DNA of 64,000 bases, taken from assembly GCA_036346355.1 (NCBI GenBank), contig JAYEVF010000042.1, positions 1-64,000 on the forward strand, read 5' to 3'. The notes under the pieces are model-generated. The model did not search any database and had not been told where the DNA came from. It saw nothing but the letters and a program-made list of their open reading frames with translations. Within the stretch, counting starts at the first letter, position 1. Every line of letters starts with the position of its first letter. This stretch comes from Rhipidocladum racemiflorum (Eukaryota; Streptophyta; Magnoliopsida; Poales; Poaceae). The translations under genes and the position numbers were made by a program. Shown here one piece after another: positions 58,352-64,000 of this stretch.

Positions 58352-59353
58352 TGAAGGGAATATGCCCGAGAGGCAATAATAAATTGTTTATTATCTTATT
58401 CCATGTTTATAATAGATGTTTATTTCTCATGCTAAAATTGTATTAACCGGAAACGTTGATACATGTGTGTTTAATAAACAAAAGGTTCCTAGTAAAGCCT
58501 CTCTTTTAAACTAGCTCGTTGATTAAGCGATGATCAAGGTTTCCTGATCATGAACATTGGATGTTGTTAATAACGGGGTCACATTATTAGAAGAATGATG
58601 TGATGAACACACACCCAAGTTGGTATAGCAAATTCGATCAAGTTATTAAAGTTTGTTGCTGTACTGAACATATACAAAATAGCTCTTTTCCTTAGACCAT
58701 GAGATGATGTCAATCACTAACTCCGGAAGAGTACTTTGATGACATCAAACGTCACTCCGTAACATGGTGACTATAAAGATGGATTTGGGTACTATGAAAG
58801 TATTAGTTGAGGCTCATGCATCAAGAGTGGGATTTGTCCATCCAGATGACGGAGAGATATACTCTGGGCCCTCTCGGTGATATCACATTGACATCGCTTG
58901 CAAGCACGTGACTAGGTCACAAGAATGTCATATCACGGAATGAGTAAAGAGTACTTGTCGGTAACGGCATCGAACTAGGTATAGTTGATACCAATGATCG
59001 GATCCCGGATAAGTAATATATCGCGAGACAAAAGGAATTGGTTATGTTGTTTTTGGTTCACACGATCACTAGTTCATCGTTGAGTAAGTGGGAGTCATTA
59101 TGGATCTCAGATCCGGCCGATGATTATTGATCGAGAGGTGTCTTGATCATGTCTATTTTATTCACGAACCGTAGGGTGACACACTTAAGGTTCATCGACG
59201 CTTTGAGTGGAGTGCAGAACACCAGAGAAAAGTTTGGACAGCACCGAATAGTTTCGGGATATCGGAATAGTTCAAGGGGTATGTGTTAATTTTTGTTAAT
59301 TAAAAGAATTAACAAATATTAAAATAACAGAAATAAAATTGTTTATTTATTTA

Positions 59354-59452
59354 ATGGAGAGTCCATTCACATGCGAGAGAATGGAGAGTCCATTCACATG
59401 GAGAGAGAATGGAGAGTCCATTCACATGGAGAGAGTGGAGAGTCCACTCACT
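59354..59452 (+). repeat. 27-28 bp tandem repeat in the H LTR
   Basis: About 3.6 copies of ATGGAGAGTCCATTCACATG plus GAGAGA, starting at 59354, 59381 and 59409, with a partial copy from 59436. It ends just upstream of the TATA box. Confidence 0.88.
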
Positions 59453-59454
59453 CC

Positions 59455-59460
59455 TATAAA
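59455..59460 (+). promoter_or_regulatory. H core promoter TATA box
   Basis: TATAAA in the context CTCCTATAAAGGGAGG, on the sense strand of the LTR with the expected position in U3. Start of transcription expected about 30 bp downstream (inference). Confidence 0.75.
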
Positions 59461-59916
59461 GGGAGGAGTGGAGCTCCTCTCTCAGGGACGAATCTCCATA
59501 ACCCTTTGGTTGGTCTTTTCTCCCTCCTCCTGCTGTTCCACCTTTCAAGCAAAGAGCTTAAGCGGCGCTGCTGAAATAGTTTCTCCACCACCACCACTAA
59601 GTCGTAGTGTTGTTGGAGTTTCGATGGATCCTCTACTTCCGCTGCCCCCATTGGATCGAGGGATTGGAGGTCGTCGTTGTTACGCACGTGTGACCAAATG
59701 CGGAGGCGCTGCCGTTTGTGGCGCTCATCTTCGCGACTTTGAAGTCGGGCGTGTACCTCTACTTCAACCACGTTTGTTTGCGGGAACGTTATTCCCGCTT
59801 TCGGTCTACGAGGGTGAGTCCTTCTGAAACCGTTTGCATGCATCTCCTAGATATGATCTTGGTGTTTGGTTGCATTCGTAGGAAAAATTTTGTTTTCCAT
59901 GCTTAGAACCCATCAG

Positions 59917-59929
59917 TGGTATCAGAGCC
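59917..59929 (+). other. H primer-binding site
   Basis: TGGTATCAGAGCC, complementary to initiator tRNA-Met, one base after the LTR end. Confidence 0.92.
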
Positions 59930-61098
59930 GTGTCTATGCGTAGATGTTATGTACGGTTAAAACACATATGGATGTGGGCGTTGATGATCATGTTATTGCA
60001 TACTTTCGTGTTTTTTGGATCATGGTGGCATAGTGGAATTTGAAGCGGTCCGGACTAACCTTACATGTCCTCGCACATGAGACTTGTTCCACGCTCAACA
60101 TGCAACTTGCTTTGCATAAGTGGCTTTGCGGGTGTCAGTTTCTCCTACTATAGTCATGATCTAATTTACAATGGTTTGCTAATAATGTTTTTATCACCGT
60201 TGTGGTTCTTGTTCCTAGGTAAGAACGGTTCTTTCCTAGAAAGCCCAAAACCGCGTAAAATATGAAAAAAAAAAATAAATTAGAGGCGTCTAACTTGTTT
60301 TTGCAGGGCATGTGATGTGATATGGTCATTGATACAAAGATTGTTGTATGAAATAAGATTTATTGTAAATTTAAACAACCGGCAGGAGCCATTTGGTTGT
60401 CTTTTCTTTTATGGCCTGCGTGCTAAGTATATGTCCATGTGATATATTGTAATGGAGGAAGACAATCAAGATGGAAGCACCATGGACCTTGGTGCCACGC
60501 CGGTGGAATGATGGAGATCATACAATGACGCACAAGATGGAGATCAAGTGCTAGAAGGACCATATCATATCACATTATTTATGCATGTGATGTTAATCCT
60601 TTTTATGCATCTTATTTTGCTTGGATGTGATCACGTTGTTAGCACTATAAGATGATCCCTTCAACTTAATATCAAGATAATAATGTGTTCTTCCATAGTA
60701 TGCACCGTTAAGAAAGTTCGTCGTTTCGAAGCACCACGTGATGATCGGGTGTGATAGACTCTACGTTCGCATACAACGGGTGTAAGCCAGATTTACACAA
60801 GCAAATACTTTGGTTCTACTTGGCGAGCCTAGCATGTACAGACATGGCCTCGGAACACAAACCGAAAGGTAAAGCATGAGTCATATGGATGATATGATGA
60901 ACATATTGATGTTCACCTTTGAAACTATGCCGTCTCACGTGATGATCGGTTTCGGTATAGTGAATTTGGTTCGTGTAATCACTAAAAATGACTAGAGGGA
61001 TGTTGTTTTTGAGTGGGAGTTCTTGTAGTAATTTTGAATTAAACTTGAACTTAATCTATTATGAACTTAGTCTAAGTAACTTTGCAAATATGTTGTAG
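59930..61098 (+). other. H untranslated leader
   Basis: About 1.17 kb between primer site and gag ATG without a convincing frame. A long leader of this kind is usual in BARE-type Copia elements. It contains an A-run at about 60264-60274. Confidence 0.75.
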
Positions 61099-61705
61099 AT
61101 GGCACCACCTACTTTCAATTTCAATCTGTTCATGGAGAAAGAGAAACTAGCCACCAACGGTAGCAACTTTACCAACTGGGCCCTTAACCACGAGGATTCT
61201 CCTCAGCCGCTGCTCAAAGGAGCTATGTGCTTGATGCGCCGCTGGGTGCCCCGCCCACGATGATGCCCCCGAGGAGGAGAAAAATGTTTTCTTGACTGCA
61301 AGGAGGACCACAGCTTAGTTCATCGCGGCATTTTGTATGGCCTTGAGCCTGAGCAAAACGCTTTGAGCACAAAGCAATGCTTTTGATACAATGGAAGAGT
61401 TGAAAATGATTTTCGACACCCATGCCGCAATAGAGAGTTATGAAGCTTCAGAAAAGTTCTTTAGCTGCATGATGGAGGAAAACAGCTCCGTTAGTGAGCA
61501 CGTACTCAAAATGTCTGGGTACGCCGATAAACTCATAGCTTTGGGAATAACGATCCCCATTGAGCTAGGAATTCATCGTGTTCTCAGTCTCGCCACCAAG
61601 CTACAAGAGCTTTGTGATGAACTACAACATGCAGGGCATGAAGAAGTCTCTCCCGAAGCTTCACAATGCTGAAATCTTGAAGTAGAGATCAAGAAGGAAC
61701 ATCAA
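61099..61705 (+). pseudogene. H gag N-terminal part (broken)
   Basis: Starts ATG at 61099 (MAPPTFNFNLFMEKEKL, SNFTNW). The frame shifts within about 40 codons and is restored at 61391-61672 (MEELKMIFDTHAAIESYEAS, then VLKMSGYADKLIALGITIP), ending at a stop after 93 residues. These are the capsid signatures of Copia gag. Confidence 0.82.
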
Positions 61706-62665
61706 GTGTTGATGGTCCATAAGACCACCAGTTTCAAGAAGAATGGCAAGAAAGGCAAGGCTAAGGGTAACTTCAAGAAGAAGGGCAAGTCTGTTGCCAC
61801 ATCTGAGAAGAAGACCAAGGCTAGCCCTAAGTCAAATACTGAATGTTTTTACTGCAAGGGCACTGGGCACTTGAAGCGCAACTGCCCAAAATATCTGGCT
61901 GATAAGAAGGACGGGAATGTGAACAAAGGTATATATGATATACATGTTATTGATGTGTACTTTACTAGTACTCGCAGTAGCGCCTGGGTATTTGATACCG
62001 GTTCAGTTGCTAACATATGTAACTCAAAACAGGAGCTAAGGAACAGGCGACAACTAGCAAGGGATGAGGTGATGATGCGCGTCGGCAATGGATCAAAGGT
62101 TGATGTGATCGCCGTCGGGGCGCTACCTATCCAATTACCATCAGGATTAGTTATGAACCTAAATAATTGTTATTTGGTGCCTGCGTTGAGCATGAACATC
62201 ATATCTGGATCTTGTTTAATGCGAGACGGTTATTCATTCAAGTCTGAGAACAATGGTTGTTCAATTTATATGAATAATATCTTTTATGGTCATGCACCCG
62301 AGAAGAATGGTTTATTTATTTTGAATCTTGATAATAATAGTACACATGTTCATAGTGTGAATGCCAAAAGAATTAAGTTAAATGATGATATTGCTGCATA
62401 TATGTGGCATTGCCGCTTATGTCATATTGGTGTTAAACGCATGAAGAAGCTCCATTCTGATGGACTACTAGAATCACTTGATTATGAATCATTTGAGACA
62501 TGTGAACCATGCCTCATGGGCAAGATGACTAGAACCCCGTTGTCCGGTACAATGGATCGGGCAACCGACTTATTGGAAATCATACATACCCGATGTGTGT
62601 GGTCCAATGAGTGTGTCAAAGACGTGGTGGATATCGTTACTTCGTTACTTTCACAGATGATTTGA
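61706..62665 (+). pseudogene. H polyprotein fragment: nucleocapsid, protease, integrase N-terminus
   Basis: A 319-residue frame. A Lys-rich stretch (residues 10-45) is followed by one zinc knuckle CFYCKGTGHLKRNC (about 48-61), the retropepsin site FDTGS (about residues 95-100), and the integrase zinc domain (MWHCRLCHIG, then CEPCLMGKMTRTPL, about 230-275). It ends in a frameshift before the integrase core. Copia polyproteins are normally one frame, so this is a broken piece. Confidence 0.88.
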
Positions 62666-62877
62666 GTAGATATGGATATATTTACTTAATGAAACACAAG
62701 TCTGAAACATTTGAAAAGTTCAAAGAATTTCAGAGTGAAGTAGAAAATCATCGTAATAGAAAGATCAAATTTCTACGATCCGATCGTGGAGGAGAGTATC
62801 TTAGTTACGAGTTTGGCACACACATGAGACAATGTGGAATAGTTTCACAACTCACTCCTGCTGGAACACCACAGTAA
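62611..62877 (+). pseudogene. H integrase core, first part
   Basis: An 88-residue frame continuing the integrase core: YFVTFTDDLSRYGYIYLMK with the first catalytic Asp and KFLRSDRGGEYLS with the second. It ends after GTPQ at stop codons, immediately before the conserved segment with the catalytic Glu, which lies in the next frame. Confidence 0.85.
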
Positions 62878-62885
62878 TAATGGTG

Positions 62886-64000
62886 TATCCGAGCGTCGTA
62901 ATCGTACTTTATTGGATATGGTTCGATCTATGATGTCCCTTACAGATTTGCCACTATCATTTTGGGGTCATGCACTAGAAACAGCTGCATTCACTTTAAA
63001 TAGGGCACCATCTAAATCCGTTGAAACGACATCGTATGAATTATGGTTTGGCAACAAACCTAAGCTGTCATTTCTAAAAGTTTGGGGATGCGATGTTTAT
63101 GTGAAGAAACTTCAACCCAAAGCGGAAAAATGCGTCTTCATAGGATACCCTAAAGAAACAATTGGGTACACCTTCTATCACAGATCCGAGGGCAAGGTTT
63201 TCGTTGCCAAGAATGGATCCTTTTTGGAGAAAGAGTTTCTCTCGAAAGGTGTGAGTAGTAGGAAGGTAGAACTCAACGAGGTTTTTGAACCTTCTCTTCA
63301 TAGAATGGCAAGTGCAGTAGCGCCGAAAGTTGTTTCGGAGTTGACTCCACCAGATGAAGAGGGAACTAATGATGAGGATCATGAAACTCCGAAAGAGAAC
63401 ACTACCACACCTCGCAGGTCAACAAGAGCGCGTAATGCTCCTGATTTTTATGTTTCTACTATGAATGTCATGGTAATTGAGAATGATGACCCTGCGACGT
63501 ATGATGAAGCGATGTTGAGCCCAGATTCCGACAAATGGCTAGAAGCCATGAAATCCGAAATGGGATCCATGTATGAAAACCAAGTATGGACTTTGGTGGA
63601 CCTACCCAATGACCGTAAGGCCGTTGAGAACAAATGGATTTTCAAAAAGAAAATAGACGCTGATGGTAATGTGACCATCTATAAAGCTCGACTTGTCGCA
63701 AAGGGTTTTCGACAAATTCAAGGAGTTGACTACGATGAGACTTTCTCACCCGTAGTGATGCTAAAGTCTATTAGGACTATGTTAGCAATTGCTGCATTTT
63801 TCGATTATGAAATCTGGCAGATGGATGTAAAAACCGCGTTCCTTAATGGAAACATTGAGGAAGAGTTGTATATGATACAACCCAAAGGTTTTGTTGATCC
63901 TAAGGATGCTGATAAGGTATGCAAACTTCAGCGATCCATTTATGGACTGAAGCAAGCATCACGAAGTTGGAATCTCCGTTTTGATGAGGTAATCAAAGGT
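62886..64000 (+). pseudogene. H integrase end and reverse transcriptase (open at window edge)
   Basis: An open frame of about 370 codons without a stop to the window end. It starts with GVSERRNRTLLDMVR (integrase catalytic Glu), then the integrase C-terminal part (LNRAPSKSVETTSYELWFG, KCVFIGYPKETIGY), an acidic linker, and RT from WLEAMKSEMGSMYENQVWTL. RT has ARLVAKGFRQ, DETFSPVV, the first catalytic Asp in WQMDVKTAFLNG, and IYGLKQASRSWN. The catalytic YVDD box and RNase H would lie outside the window. It is joined to the upstream frame only across the break at 62878-62885. Confidence 0.87.

Larger units (their letters stand above)
58352..59915 (+). repeat. H 5' LTR
   Basis: 1564 bp, TGAAGGGAATATGCCC to CCCATCA. 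It contains a TATA box at 59455 preceded by a short tandem repeat. The 162-residue frame over 59339-59827 spans the repeat and promoter and is not a gene. Confidence 0.87.
58352..64000 (+). mobile_element. Element H: Ty1/Copia, Angela/BARE-like (partial)
   Basis: Plus-strand element with 5' LTR, primer site, long leader, gag, protease, integrase and then RT, in the Copia order (integrase before RT). The LTR start (GGAATATGCCCGAGAGGC) resembles the Angela/BARE-1 type known from Pooideae. It runs past the window end. It inserted into the D 5' LTR; CACAC at 58347-58351 would be the target duplication. Confidence 0.9.

Noticed and set aside
59339..59827. A 162-residue frame at the start of H.
   Set aside because: It covers the tandem repeat, TATA box and transcription start of an LTR; the frame follows from the repeat unit.
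1..64000. A host gene or non-transposon system hidden between the elements.
   Set aside because: Every stretch could be assigned to an LTR or an internal domain of one of the elements, except about 700 bp in G (36825-37525), which has no coding signal.

Overview
The window is plant intergenic DNA made almost entirely of nested LTR retrotransposons. I see no host protein gene, tRNA or rRNA gene. The host is very probably a grass: most elements are Ty3/Gypsy chromoviruses (chromodomain at the integrase C-terminus, Tekay/Del-like) with 2.2-4.7 kb LTRs, and the right end is a Ty1/Copia element resembling the Angela/BARE-1 type of Pooideae. I cannot name the species.

Layout from left to right (letters are mine). 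B (1-11963, minus strand) is a tandem in which one LTR is shared by two internal domains. It sits in the 5' LTR of E (11964-36784, plus strand). E's pol is split at 16887/33313 by F, a solo LTR (plus) flanked by AATCC. F is in turn split by A (18037-30881, minus), a structurally complete element with 3.6 kb LTRs flanked by TGTTG. E abuts G/D (36785-58351, minus), a second LTR-sharing tandem: G is a non-autonomous internal domain and D carries gag-pol. The LTR shared by G and D is split by C (38557-50600, minus; duplication TGGAG). C has 4.65 kb LTRs around a 2.7 kb internal domain that is mostly gag. D's right LTR is cut by the Copia element H (58352-64000, plus), which runs off the window.

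Relative order is readable from the nesting: G/D first; then E, C and H into it; then B and F into E; then A into F. Duplications at A, C and F can be read on both sides. For B, E and H one end lies outside the window.

No element looks able to move by itself. A has Asn in place of a catalytic Asp of reverse transcriptase, E has a different Asp changed, B2 has lost the RT core through a deletion between short repeats, D carries nonsense codons, C lacks most of pol, and H has frame breaks. Many differences between sister copies are small indels recurring at CAG/CTG and CCG/CGG sites, and the same swap (ACAG against CTGAG) occurs at several independent places. Some of the apparent frameshifting may therefore be consensus error at methylated sites rather than real decay.

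The points most worth a second look are: a run of about six zinc knuckles in the gag of C; a GTTAAC-rich minisatellite in both LTRs of C; an array of about seven 22-bp imperfect palindromes in the LTRs of A (also in B); an intact 254-residue extra reading frame upstream of gag in A; and two separate LTR-sharing tandems in one window.
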